Positions 10,047 through 17,403 of a DNA stretch of 64,000 nucleotides are shown piece after piece (positions within the stretch are counted from its first letter, which is position 1; every line of letters begins with the position of its first letter). The notes beneath the pieces were generated by a model. It searched no databases, was not told the origin of the DNA, and saw nothing but the letters and a program-made list of their open reading frames with translations. This stretch comes from Tepidamorphaceae bacterium. GTDB lineage: Bacteria > Pseudomonadota > Alphaproteobacteria > Rhizobiales > Tepidamorphaceae. The DNA lies in assembly GCA_028279445.1 (NCBI GenBank), contig JANQNT010000008.1, forward strand, positions 62,001 through 126,000, written 5' to 3'. Made by a program: the position numbers and the translations under genes.

Positions 10047-11315
10047 ATGAAACGAGTTCACCCTGGCGGCCCGCTGGCCCTTTCGCCCGAAACCCAAGCG
10101 CCTGGCACAACGGCGATCGGGCGGCGCACATTCCTGCGCCGCGCGGGAAGCGTTGCCGGGCTCGGTCTGCTGACGGCGGGCTGCGGCGGCATCACCCTGC
10201 CGACATTTCCCGGTGGCGGCGGAACGCCGACGCCCGGCCAGGCGCCGCTGCCCGGCGGCTTCGGGTCCGGTCCGGTGCGCGTCGCGTTGCTGCTGCCGCT
10301 ATCGGCGCAAGGCAATGCCGGTGTCACGGCCACGGGGCTGCGCAACGCGGCCGAACTGGCCATCGCCGACATCGCCCAGGCGCCGGTCACCATTGTTCCC
10401 ATCGACACCAAGGGGACGCCGGAGGGCGCCAACGCGGCCGCGCAGCAAGCAGTCGGCACCGGCGCGCGGCTGATCCTCGGCCCGCTGTTTTCCGCCGAGG
10501 TGGCCGCCGCCGGCAGGACGGCCCAGGCATCGGGTATCCCGGTGATCGCCTTTTCGTCCGATCCCAACGCGGCCGGTGCCAACGTACGCCTGCTCAGCTT
10601 CCTGGCGGAAAGCGACATCAATCGCATCGTCTTCTACGCCGCCCAGAACAACCGCCGGAGCTTCGGCGCGCTGCTGCCGGAGAGTTCGTACGGCGTGATC
10701 GTCGAGAACGCGCTGCGCCAGGCGGTTTCGCGCAATGGCGGCCAGCTCATTGCGGTGGAACGCTACAAGCCGGACAACGCGTCGATCGCCGCCGCCACCG
10801 GACGGATGGCGGCCATCGCAGGCGGCGCAACACCGCGCGTCAACGCGCTGCTGATCCCCGACGGCGCCTCGGCGATGCCGGCCATCCTGAACGGTCTGCA
10901 GACCGGCCGGGTCGATCCGCAACGCGTCAAGCTGCTCGGCTCCGGGCAATGGAGCGACGGGGCGGTGCTGCGTCAGCCGCTATTGGCGGGCGCCTGGTTC
11001 CCGGCACCCGATCCGTCCGGTTTCAACGGGCTGTCGGCGCGCTATCGTACGCGCTATGGCGGCAACCCGCCGCGGATCGCCTCGCTGTCCTACGACGCGG
11101 CACGTCTGGCCGCGGTGCTCGCCGGCCTCGACCAGACCAACCCGTTCACCGATGCGCGTCTGTCCAGCCGGGATGGTTTCCAGGGCACGGACGGAATCTT
11201 CCGTTTCGGGTCCGACGGACGCAGCGAGCGCGGCCTCGCGGTGCTGGAAGTGCAGCCGCCGTCTTCACGCGTCCTGCAGGCCGCACCGCAGACCTTCGCG
11301 GGATCGGGGTTCTGA
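10047..11315 (+). CDS. LpoA-like periplasmic lipoprotein (penicillin-binding protein activator family)
   Basis: 422 residues. The N-terminus has a twin-arginine-like signal (RRTFLRRAG near 26-34) followed by a lipobox LTAGC with lipidation Cys46, so it is probably a lipoprotein. The mature part is a type I periplasmic-binding fold like LpoA/leucine-binding proteins: VRVALLLPLSAQGNAG, LGPLFSAEV, IPVIAFSSDPNAAG, LLIPDGASAMPAIL. In E. coli LpoA activates PBP1A; in Alphaproteobacteria this role is inferred only. A Gly/Pro-rich linker follows the Cys. Its position divergent from rsmI is the same as lpoA in E. coli, which supports the name. A transport-receptor function is the alternative. Confidence 0.8.
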   Translation: MKRVHPGGPLALSPETQAPGTTAIGRRTFLRRAGSVAGLGLLTAGCGGITLPTFPGGGGTPTPGQAPLPGGFGSGPVRVALLLPLSAQGNAGVTATGLRNAAELAIADIAQAPVTIVPIDTKGTPEGANAAAQQAVGTGARLILGPLFSAEVAAAGRTAQASGIPVIAFSSDPNAAGANVRLLSFLAESDINRIVFYAAQNNRRSFGALLPESSYGVIVENALRQAVSRNGGQLIAVERYKPDNASIAAATGRMAAIAGGATPRVNALLIPDGASAMPAILNGLQTGRVDPQRVKLLGSGQWSDGAVLRQPLLAGAWFPAPDPSGFNGLSARYRTRYGGNPPRIASLSYDAARLAAVLAGLDQTNPFTDARLSSRDGFQGTDGIFRFGSDGRSERGLAVLEVQPPSSRVLQAAPQTFAGSGF

Positions 11316-11528
11316 CGCGGTTTTATTCCGCTCACGGCAAGTCTCGCTCCGCTCGACGCCTGCGCGGGCGCGGCCTGACCGGCCGGGCACGCAGTCGCAT
11401 GCCTGTGTCGGTTCCTCTAACCGGCTGAGTGCTTGGCGCCCAGGCGTCCGACCGGATGCCCGCGCGTTAGCGCGCCCTCGCGGAGCCGTGAGAGCGGACA
11501 TTGTCCGGGCGAACTGGCGTGAGCGGAA
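11316..11528. repeat. convergent-gap mosaic repeat, copy R1
   Basis: The entire gap between the lipoprotein gene and hemW is repeat sequence. Both ends carry the same motif (TTCCGCTCACGGC-like) in inverted orientation, each within about 15 bp of a stop codon. The interior shares CGGCCTGACCGGCCGGGC with copies R2 and R3, and CGGCTGAGTGCTTGGC with R2 and R4. It holds an AGTC-loop hairpin at 11386-11403 (stem with one mismatch). No open frame is supported. Confidence 0.8.
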
Positions 11529-12755
11529 CTAAGCTGCCAGATCGGCAACTACGGCGTTGAGCACCGGGAAGCCATCCGAGGTCACCCGCAGGCGGCCGTC
11601 GGGGTCTTCGGCGAGCAGGCCGTCTCCGGCCAGTTCGGCAATCCTGTCCGCGTCGATCGGCCGGCCGCACAGCGCCGCATAACGCTGCGGGTCGATGCCC
11701 GAGGCAAGCCGCAGGCCCATCACCAGATATTCGTCACCCTGTTCGACGGCATCGAGCGGCTCGTCGATCTTCAGACCGTGGCCGCGCGTCTCCACCAGCC
11801 GCCGCCAGGCCTCCGGCATGGTCTCGGTGGCGGTGGCGGTGCGCCCGTGTGCCTCGCTCAGGCGGCCATGGGCGCCAGGCCCGACGCCGACGAAATCACC
11901 GCACGACCAATAAACGAGATTGTGCCGGCATTCGCCGCCCGGCCTGGCGTGATTGGAAATCTCGTAGGCCGGCAGGCCGGCGCTCGATGTCAGGTCCTGG
12001 GTCACATCGTAGAGGGCGCGCGCGGCATCCGAATCCGGAACGATGAAGCGGCCCGCCTGATGCATGCGCGCGAACGGCGTGTCCGGCTCGATGGTGAGCT
12101 GATAGAGCGAAAGATGCTCGCCGGCGAGCGTCAGCGCCTCGGCGAGCTCGCCATGCCAGGCATCCGGCGTCTGGCCGGGACGGGCATAGATCATGTCGAA
12201 GGAGACACGCGGGAAGTGGCGATGGGCGATCTCGATGGCCCGGATGGCATCGGCGCGGTTATGCCGACGGCCCAGGAACTTGAGCTCTTCGTCGACCAAT
12301 GATTGGACGCCGACCGAGACACGGTTGACGCCGGCCTCGGAAAACTCGCGGAACCGTCCCGCATCGACACTGGTGGGGTTGGCCTCCAGGGTGATCTCCA
12401 CGTTCCGGGTCACGCCCCAGAGCCGTCTGACCGCACCGATCAATTGCGACACCGCCTGGGGCGGCATCAGCGAAGGCGTGCCGCCGCCGAAGAAGATGCT
12501 GGCGGCCGGACGCCGCGCGGCGTCGCCCATGCGTTCGGCGAAGTACTCAAGCTCGCGTTCCAGCGCGGCGGCAAAGCCCAGCGCATCCACTCCGCCGTGC
12601 CGCACATGGGTGTTGAAGTCGCAGTAGGGGCACCTGGCGGCGCAGAACGGCCAGTGGATATAGACCGCAAAGCCGCCATCGTCGGACGAGCGGCGGTCCA
12701 GCGTGCCATCGGCTTTGGCTGCTTCGATCATCTGTATCCAGGAAATCGCCGTCAT
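11529..12755 (-). CDS. hemW: radical SAM heme chaperone HemW
   Basis: HemW-type radical SAM protein, 408 residues, long annotated as an oxygen-independent coproporphyrinogen oxidase but shown in E. coli and Lactococcus to be a heme chaperone for respiratory enzymes. The cluster motif YIHWPFCAARCPYC gives Cys38, Cys42 and Cys45. Other family marks are FFGGGTPSLM, EITLEANPTSVD, SVGVQSLVDEELKFLGR and LYQLTIEPDTPF. The fourth nearby Cys used by HemN is absent from the CxxxCxxC context, favouring HemW. A second in-frame ATG is at 12731. Convergent with the lipoprotein gene; downstream of rph-rdgB on the same strand but separated by a long hairpin. Confidence 0.93.
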   Translation of the reverse strand: MTAISWIQMIEAAKADGTLDRRSSDDGGFAVYIHWPFCAARCPYCDFNTHVRHGGVDALGFAAALERELEYFAERMGDAARRPAASIFFGGGTPSLMPPQAVSQLIGAVRRLWGVTRNVEITLEANPTSVDAGRFREFSEAGVNRVSVGVQSLVDEELKFLGRRHNRADAIRAIEIAHRHFPRVSFDMIYARPGQTPDAWHGELAEALTLAGEHLSLYQLTIEPDTPFARMHQAGRFIVPDSDAARALYDVTQDLTSSAGLPAYEISNHARPGGECRHNLVYWSCGDFVGVGPGAHGRLSEAHGRTATATETMPEAWRRLVETRGHGLKIDEPLDAVEQGDEYLVMGLRLASGIDPQRYAALCGRPIDADRIAELAGDGLLAEDPDGRLRVTSDGFPVLNAVVADLAA

Positions 12756-12938
12756 CGGATTGCTTCAACCAAGGGCCGCTTCAAACAGGTTATGCGCGCG
12801 CTGTCCATATGCGGAGCGATTCACGCGCATATGTGGTTCGCCGACCGACTGGCCCGGCCATTGGCGGGCGTCCGGTCGCATCCGAAACATGGTAAACGCG
12901 AGTGGCTAACGAAGTCTGGACGGCTTGCTTGTTTTCCG

Positions 12939-13021
12939 ACGGCACCTGCCCTCACCCCCTCCTAACCACCCAGGGGAGTATGCTGCATGGATGGTCGGGA
13001 GGGGGTGAGGGCAGGTGCCGT
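12939..13021. repeat. long perfect inverted repeat between rdgB and hemW
   Basis: Arms 12939-12962 and 12998-13021 are perfectly complementary over 24 bp; key sequence is GCACCTGCCCTCACCCC and its complement. The 35-nt loop pairs imperfectly further in (TAACCACC against GGATGGTC). No T-run follows on the minus strand, so a classic intrinsic terminator is not supported; a REP/MITE-type element or transcript-stabilising hairpin is more likely. Confidence 0.85.
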
Positions 13022-13039
13022 GATTGGAAAGGAACAAGC

Positions 13040-13669
13040 CTAGCCGCGCAGCGCCGCGACCAGCATCTCGAACGCCCGCGCCCGGTGCGACAGGGCCGGC
13101 CCCTTGTCCTTGCGCCAGCCGTGCTTTTCCTCCGCACTCATCTCGCCGAATGTGCGGGTGTGTCCATCGGGCTGAAACACCGGATCGTAGCCAAAGCCCC
13201 AGTCGCCGCGCGGCGGCCAGACCAGGACGCCCTCGATCTCGCCGCGAAACAGCTCGGTCCCGCCATCCGGCCAGGCAAGGCACAGGACGCAGACGAAGCG
13301 CCCCCGGCGTGCATCCGGCTGGGTCGCACCGATCTGCTGCAGGCGTTCCTCCAGCGTGCGCATGGCCATGGTGAAGTCGCGATCCGGCCCGGCCCAGCGC
13401 GCCGAATGGATGCCCGGTGCGCCGTCCAGCACATCGACGGCAAGACCGGAATCGTCGGCCAGCGCGACCTCGCCGCTGGCCAGCGCCGCAGCGCTGGCCT
13501 TCAGTTCGGCGTTGGCCTCGAAGCTGTCGCCGTCTTCGACGGGCTCGGGCAGGCCGAGTTCACCGGCGGAAACGATGTCGTGCCCGTAGGGCGCCAACAG
13601 ATCGGCAATCTCGCGCAGCTTGCCGGCATTGTGGGTGGCGACGACGAGGCGCCCGGGCAATGGGCGCAT
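13040..13669 (-). CDS. rdgB: XTP/dITP diphosphatase (RdgB/HAM1)
   Basis: Hydrolyses non-canonical purine triphosphates (XTP, dITP, ITP) to monophosphates, keeping them out of nucleic acids. 209 residues. Conserved blocks are [14 protein letters not shown] at the N-terminus, the metal-binding [26 protein letters not shown] near residue 90 (given in parts), [11 protein letters not shown], and the C-terminal SHRARAF. Its ATG overlaps the stop of rph by one base (TGATG), so the pair is translationally coupled, as in many Rhizobiales. Confidence 0.96.
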   Translation of the reverse strand: MRPLPGRLVVATHNAGKLREIADLLAPYGHDIVSAGELGLPEPVEDGDSFEANAELKASAAALASGEVALADDSGLAVDVLDGAPGIHSARWAGPDRDFTMAMRTLEERLQQIGATQPDARRGRFVCVLCLAWPDGGTELFRGEIEGVLVWPPRGDWGFGYDPVFQPDGHTRTFGEMSAEEKHGWRKDKGPALSHRARAFEMLVAALRG

Positions 13670-14382
13670 CAGCCCATCGCCTGCTTCTGCAACGCCACCA
13701 GTTCGTCGATGCCCTTGGCCGCGAGCGACAGCAGGTCGAGCAGTTCGGCCTGCGAGAACGGCGTCTTCTCGGCGGTCGCCTGCACCTCCACCAGACCGCC
13801 GGAACCGGTCATGACGAAATTGGCGTCGGTGGCGGCATCGGAATCCTCCGCGTAATCGAGGTCGAGGACCGGTGTCTCGCCGAAGATGCCGCAGGAGACC
13901 GCGGCGACGTGGTCAGACAGGGGGCTGATGTCGAGCACGTTGCGCGCGCGCATCCAAGCAATGCAGTCGGCCAGCGCCACCCAACCACCGGTGATCGCCG
14001 CGGTGCGGGTGCCGCCATCGGCCTGAAGCACATCGCAATCGATGGTGATCTGGCGCTCGCCCAGCGCCTTGAGGTCGCACACGGCGCGCAGTGACCGGCC
14101 GATCAGACGCTGGATTTCGAGCGTGCGGCCACCCTGCTTGCCGCGCGCCGCCTCGCGGCCCGAGCGGTCATGGGTGGAGCGCGGCAACATGCCGTATTCC
14201 GCCGTCACCCAGCCCCGCCCGCCGCCGCGCAGCCATGGCGGCACGCGCTCCTCAAGCGAGGCGGTGCACAGCACATGGGTATCGCCGAAACGCACCAGGC
14301 AGGAGCCCTCCGCGTGCCTGGAATAGCCCCGTTCAAGGGTCACGGCACGCATCTGATCGGGCGCTCGTTGAGAGGGGCGCAT
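13669..14382 (-). CDS. rph: ribonuclease PH
   Basis: Phosphorolytic 3'-5' exoribonuclease that trims tRNA 3' ends. 237 residues, the standard length. Start ATG 14382 gives the typical [20 protein letters not shown]. Family blocks include [50 protein letters not shown] and [19 protein letters not shown] (each shortened here). The frame stays open upstream of this ATG, opposite hrcA, but that extension has no family likeness. Divergent from hrcA. Confidence 0.97.
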   Translation of the reverse strand: MRPSQRAPDQMRAVTLERGYSRHAEGSCLVRFGDTHVLCTASLEERVPPWLRGGGRGWVTAEYGMLPRSTHDRSGREAARGKQGGRTLEIQRLIGRSLRAVCDLKALGERQITIDCDVLQADGGTRTAAITGGWVALADCIAWMRARNVLDISPLSDHVAAVSCGIFGETPVLDLDYAEDSDAATDANFVMTGSGGLVEVQATAEKTPFSQAELLDLLSLAAKGIDELVALQKQAMG

Positions 14383-14490
14383 GGGGCATTCCTTGTTCAT
14401 TGTCGGCCGCGGCGCTGTGGTAGCCGGTTTGCCGGGCTTGTGAAAGGGTGCAACTTGACGAAACCACGCTGAGAACGAACATAATCGGCC

Positions 14491-15630
14491 ATGGAACGCG
14501 TTGTGCAGTTGAAACACGCTTCGCCGCCCGCGCGGGACGGTGAAGCGGGAGCGTCGCAGCGACAGGCAGCGGGCTCCCAGCTCGCCGGGCTGGACGAGCG
14601 CTCGCGCGAGATCTTCCGCGAGATCGTGGAAAGCTATCTGGAAACCGGCGCTCCGGTCGGGTCCCGCAATCTGAGCCGGGCGCTGTCGATTTCGCTGTCG
14701 CCGGCTTCGGTTCGCAACGTGATGGCGGACCTCGAAGCCCTCGGCCTGCTCTACGCCCCGCACACCTCCGCCGGCCGCCTGCCGACGGAACTGGGCCTGC
14801 GCTTCTTCGTCGACGCGCTGATGCAGTTCGGCGAACTGACGCAAGAAGAGCGGGCAGGCATCGAGGCGCAGGTGGCCGGCCAGGCGGATCGCGGTTCGGT
14901 GGAATCGGTGCTGTCGGAAGCCGGCAACCTGCTGTCGGGGCTGTCGCGGGGGGCAGCGATCGTGCTGGCCGGCAAGTCGGACCTGACCATCCGACACGTC
15001 GAGTTCGTCCGCCTCGAGCCGCGTCGGGGCCTGGTGATCCTGGTGGGCGAGAACGGGCAGGTGGAAAACCGGCTGATCGACCTGCCCGAAGGCGTGCCGG
15101 CCGACAGTCTGGTGGAGGCGGCGAACTATCTGAACGCGCACATGCGCGGCAAGACCCTGGCCGGTGCGCGCGCCGACATGGAACACGCCCGCGAGGCGGC
15201 GCGCCGCGAAGTCGCCGAACTGACCGAAGGGGTGATCGATGCCGGCCTGGCCAGCCTGTCGGGTGCGTCCGAGGACGGTTCGCCGACCCTGATCGTGCGC
15301 GGCCAGGCGAACCTGCTGGAAAACCTCAGCGCGCTTGAGGACCTGGAGCGGGTGCAGTCGCTGCTGGCCGATCTGGAACGCAAGAACGACATCGTCGACC
15401 TGCTCGGCCTGGCGGAAACCGGCGACGGTGTGCGCATTTTCATCGGCTCGGAAAACAAGCTGTTCTCGCTGTCGGGCTCCTCGGTGGTGTTGGCGCCCTA
15501 CCGCGACGACGACAAGCAACTGGTCGGGGTGGTCGGGGTGATCGGCCCCACACGCCTCAACTATGCCCGCGTGGTTCCGATGGTCGACTACACCGCGCAG
15601 GTGGTGGGCCGCATCCTCAGATCGGGCTGA
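14491..15630 (+). CDS. hrcA: heat-inducible transcription repressor HrcA
   Basis: Repressor that binds CIRCE operators (usually before groESL) and is titrated with GroE availability. 379 residues. The N-terminal winged helix shows [20 protein letters not shown] and [29 protein letters not shown] (in parts), followed by [19 protein letters not shown]-terminal blocks [15 protein letters not shown] and [17 protein letters not shown] are family-typical. Followed by grpE, the normal hrcA-grpE order. No CIRCE inverted repeat (TTAGCACTC-N9-GAGTGCTAA) is visible in this window, so its targets lie elsewhere. Confidence 0.96.
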   Translation: MERVVQLKHASPPARDGEAGASQRQAAGSQLAGLDERSREIFREIVESYLETGAPVGSRNLSRALSISLSPASVRNVMADLEALGLLYAPHTSAGRLPTELGLRFFVDALMQFGELTQEERAGIEAQVAGQADRGSVESVLSEAGNLLSGLSRGAAIVLAGKSDLTIRHVEFVRLEPRRGLVILVGENGQVENRLIDLPEGVPADSLVEAANYLNAHMRGKTLAGARADMEHAREAARREVAELTEGVIDAGLASLSGASEDGSPTLIVRGQANLLENLSALEDLERVQSLLADLERKNDIVDLLGLAETGDGVRIFIGSENKLFSLSGSSVVLAPYRDDDKQLVGVVGVIGPTRLNYARVVPMVDYTAQVVGRILRSG

Positions 15631-15782
15631 GGTCAGTGTCGGAACCCGGGGCAAGCATCGGAACGGGTTGATTTTTTGCTCGTTCAGGCTGATATGCCCG
15701 GTCAACAACTCACAGCACACGCAATCGGTGTCGTCGGATTGGCTGCAAGGCCGTCCAGGCACACGGTGATGGACCGCACAGC

Positions 15783-16475
15783 ATGACGATGAGCGACGAA
15801 CACGATCAGACCCAGCCGGACGAGGAGGCGCAGCAGGCCGACACGGGCGATGAGCCGGGGGCGGAGCCCGGTCCGCAGGCGGCGCAAGCCGCAGCCGCCG
15901 CGCTGGCCCAGGAAAACGCCGATCTCAAGGACCGTCTGCTGCGCGCGGTCGCGGAAATGGAGAACCTGCGCAAGCGTACCGAGCGCGAGGTGCGCGATGC
16001 GGGGCAATACGCCATCTCCGCCTTTGCCCGCGACATGCTGGTGGTCGCCGACAACCTGCAGCGGGCGCTGGAGACGGTGCCGCCGGAGGATGGCGAGGGC
16101 GCCAAGATCGCCTTCAACTCGATGCGCGAGGGCGTCAACCTGACCCGCAGCGAGCTGGCCCGGCTGATGGAACGCCACGGGGTGAGCGAGATCGCGGCGG
16201 ATGGCGAGAAGTTCGACCCCAACCTGCATCAGGCGATGTTCGAGATTCCCGATGACAGCGTGCCGAGCGGCACGGTTATGCAGGTCGTGCAGGCGGGCTT
16301 CCGCATCGGCGAGCGGGTGCTGCGCCCGGCCATGGTCGGCGTTGCCAAGGGCGGGCCGAAGGGTGCTGCACCAGATGCAGCCGCGCAGACGTCCGAACCG
16401 CCGAGGCCAGCTAACGACTCCGAACCCTCTGTTGATGACGAGCCGCCACACGACCATATCGACAAGACGGTTTAG
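15783..16475 (+). CDS. grpE: nucleotide exchange factor GrpE
   Basis: Exchange factor releasing ADP from DnaK. 230 residues. A low-complexity acidic/alanine N-terminus is followed by the long coiled coil ([31 protein letters not shown] in parts, about 40-75) and the C-terminal beta domain with [26 protein letters not shown] and [11 protein letters not shown]. The acidic C-terminal tail (about 40 residues) is longer than in E. coli. ATG 15783 and ATG 15789 are both possible starts. The 152 bp before it contain a weak -35/-10-like pair, TTGATT (15668) and GATATG (15691) spaced by 17 bp. Confidence 0.96.
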   Translation: MTMSDEHDQTQPDEEAQQADTGDEPGAEPGPQAAQAAAAALAQENADLKDRLLRAVAEMENLRKRTEREVRDAGQYAISAFARDMLVVADNLQRALETVPPEDGEGAKIAFNSMREGVNLTRSELARLMERHGVSEIAADGEKFDPNLHQAMFEIPDDSVPSGTVMQVVQAGFRIGERVLRPAMVGVAKGGPKGAAPDAAAQTSEPPRPANDSEPSVDDEPPHDHIDKTV

Positions 16476-16485
16476 GGCGCGGACA

Positions 16486-16503
16486 CCAGGGTCAGGACCC
16501 TGG
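16486..16503. repeat. 18-bp palindrome containing GGGTCAGGACCC
   Basis: CCAGGGTC-AG-GACCCTGG, perfect 8-bp arms, located just after the grpE stop. It is one of five occurrences of a GGGTCAGGACC/GGGTCATGACCC word in intergenic DNA of this window (also 23376, 27026, 45300 and 60963). Confidence 0.7.
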
Positions 16504-16536
16504 ATTACCGATCGCATCTGCACGGGAGGAGCGGCG

Positions 16537-16923
16537 ATGACACCGAATGGCGCATTCCACTGGAACGAACTGATGACCCGCGATCCGGAGGGCGCCAAGG
16601 CGTTCTACGGCGCAACGCTGGGCTGGACCTTCGACGCGTTCAATGCGGTCGAGGGCGCGCCGACCTATTGGGTCGCGATGATGGGCGAGTTGCCGGTCGG
16701 CGGCATCTACGGCATGACCGGGCCGGACTTCGACGGCGTCCCCGAACACTGGTTCAGCTATGTCGGCGTCGAGGACGTGGACGCGACCGCTGAAAAGGTC
16801 GCCGCCGCCGGCGGCCAGGTGGTTCGACCGGCCTTCGACATACCCTCGGTGGGGCGGATCGCCATCATCATGGATACAGCCGGTGCCAGCGTTGGACTGA
16901 TCACGCCCGCGCCGATGGGGTGA
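16537..16923 (+). CDS. VOC (glyoxalase/bleomycin-resistance) family protein
   Basis: 128-residue protein of the vicinal oxygen chelate superfamily. The opening FHWNELMTRDPEGAKAFYGATLGW, in parts, gives the characteristic His and the FY..LGW signature; the second half has HWFSYVGVEDVDATAEKVAAAGG and ends DTAGASVGLITP. A single ATG at 16537 follows a strong GGGAGGA at 16524-16530. Members of this subgroup are usually of unknown substrate, so no reaction is assigned. It follows grpE on the same strand and is convergent with the PEP-carboxylase-like gene. Confidence 0.85.
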   Translation: MTPNGAFHWNELMTRDPEGAKAFYGATLGWTFDAFNAVEGAPTYWVAMMGELPVGGIYGMTGPDFDGVPEHWFSYVGVEDVDATAEKVAAAGGQVVRPAFDIPSVGRIAIIMDTAGASVGLITPAPMG

Positions 16924-17187
16924 TTTTATTTCGCTCACGGCGAGTTCGCTGTCACTATTCCCCTCACGGCGAGTTCGCTCGGACAATGTCCGCACTCACC
17001 GCCTGCGGGAGCGCGGCCTGACCGGCCGGGCGCACGGTCGTGCGCCTCGGTGCCTCATACTCAGTCCGTGCAGGATGATGCCGTGAGCCCCGAAACACAC
17101 ATCGTGTGACGTGGGAACCGGTTTTCGAACAAGAGGCGCAGAGCGGCGCAGCCGCGACAGGGAAGCGAACGGCGAGCAAGAATGGCC
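16924..17187. repeat. convergent-gap mosaic repeat, copy R2a
   Basis: Begins at the stop codon of the VOC gene (TGATTTTATTTCGCTCACGG). It contains CGGACAATGTCCG, CGGCCTGACCGGCCGGGC, a perfect 7-bp-stem hairpin with loop GGTC (17029-17046), and the module GATGCCGTGAG...GTGGGAACCGGTTTTCG shared with R3 and R4. No gene is supported in this stretch. Confidence 0.8.
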
Positions 17188-17403
17188 GTGAGATTTTATC
17201 TCGCTCACGGCGAGTTCGCTATCGCTCACCGCCTCCGCGAGGGCGCGCTTTCGCGCGGACACGCAGTCGCGTGTCTGGGCTCGTTCCCCGCACGGACGGA
17301 GTGTTTGGCACCCAGGCGCACGACTGTGCGCCCGGCCGGTCAGGCCGCCCCCGCGGAGCCGTTGCGCGTCAGCGCAACTGGGGTGAGCGAGATAAAATCT
17401 CAC
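17188..17403. repeat. 216-bp element with perfect 20-bp inverted ends (R2b)
   Basis: Left end GTGAGATTTTATCTCGCTCA (17188-17207) and its exact reverse complement at 17384-17403 bound a 216-bp unit. The right end overlaps the stop codon of the PEP-carboxylase-like gene. The interior has two perfect 7-bp-stem hairpins: 17258-17275 (loop AGTC) and 17315-17332 (loop GACT). The size and ends recall a MITE, but no target duplication or transposase is visible. Confidence 0.85.

Noticed and set aside
14455-14485. TTGACG ... CATAAT promoter-like pair before hrcA
   Set aside because: The spacer is 19 bp and the -10 lies five bases before the ATG, which would need a leaderless transcript.
14383-15762. 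N-terminal extension of rph running antisense through hrcA
   Set aside because: RNase PH has a fixed length of about 238 residues beginning at 14382; hrcA is clear on the opposite strand.
17188-17403. Possible insertion sequence
   Set aside because: There are inverted ends but no transposase coding capacity in 216 bp and no target-site duplication; it is listed only as a repeat.
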